A DNA stretch of 5,135 bases from Acidobacteriaceae bacterium (GTDB lineage Bacteria; Acidobacteriota; Terriglobia; Terriglobales; Acidobacteriaceae), in NCBI GenBank assembly GCA_003135495.1, contig PLBX01000006.1:1247-6381 (forward strand), in the 5' to 3' direction. A program made the position numbers and the translations under genes. Below, piece after piece: positions 5,113-5,135 of this stretch. Below the pieces are notes generated by a model, which saw nothing but the letters and a program-made list of their open reading frames with translations, ran no database searches and was not told the origin of the DNA. How positions within the stretch are numbered: position 1 is the first letter of the stretch; every line of letters begins with the position of its first letter.

Positions 5113-5135
5113 GAATCACGTGGGGACAGCCGCCC

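Overview
The window is an ordinary piece of a bacterial chromosome that looks moderately GC-rich by eye. It holds five recognisable protein genes. Four lie on the minus strand and one (ComF) on the plus strand. The gene content (prokaryotic OPT-family transporter, POT-like MFS transporter, YggS, YggU/DUF167, ComF) together with the style of the intergenic repeats suggests a soil-type Acidobacteriota genome. That assignment is an inference from general knowledge, not a proven identification.

Layout, left to right. The N-terminal 110 codons of a POT/MFS-type membrane transporter run off the left edge (minus, start TTG at 332). Next is a small YggU/DUF167 protein (418-705, minus). The 159-bp gap that follows is almost filled by an imperfect inverted repeat made of short degenerate purine-rich/pyrimidine-rich units (718-865). 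Then comes YggS, the PLP-binding homeostasis protein (865-1569, minus; 234 codons). A 191-bp gap follows, containing two further repeat-type segments: an ACCACGAAGGACAC arm just upstream of yggS, and a CCCTTCGGCTTCGCTCAGGG core. A complete 687-residue OPT-family transporter occupies 1761-3824 (minus). The 406-bp divergent intergenic region 3825-4230 holds an 8-bp inverted repeat, a triple 12-bp tandem repeat and a plausible sigma-70 promoter that points into comF. ComF (best start TTG at 4231, stop at 5112, plus) closes the window.

Functional reading: yggS and yggU are neighbours in many bacteria, and their same-strand adjacency here is the familiar arrangement without the yggT gene often found between them. 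The OPT and MFS genes are both membrane transporters of the peptide/small-solute kind, but nothing in the sequence proves that they act together. ComF is a zinc-ribbon plus phosphoribosyltransferase-fold protein associated with DNA uptake and processing. It is divergently transcribed from the OPT gene.

I found no tRNA, rRNA, CRISPR array, transposase or convincing new multi-gene system. The points worth a second look are the repeats: those that fill the spaces around yggS and yggU and distort apparent ORF boundaries, the in-frame 15-bp repeat in the ComF zinc domain, and the start-site conflict at comF.
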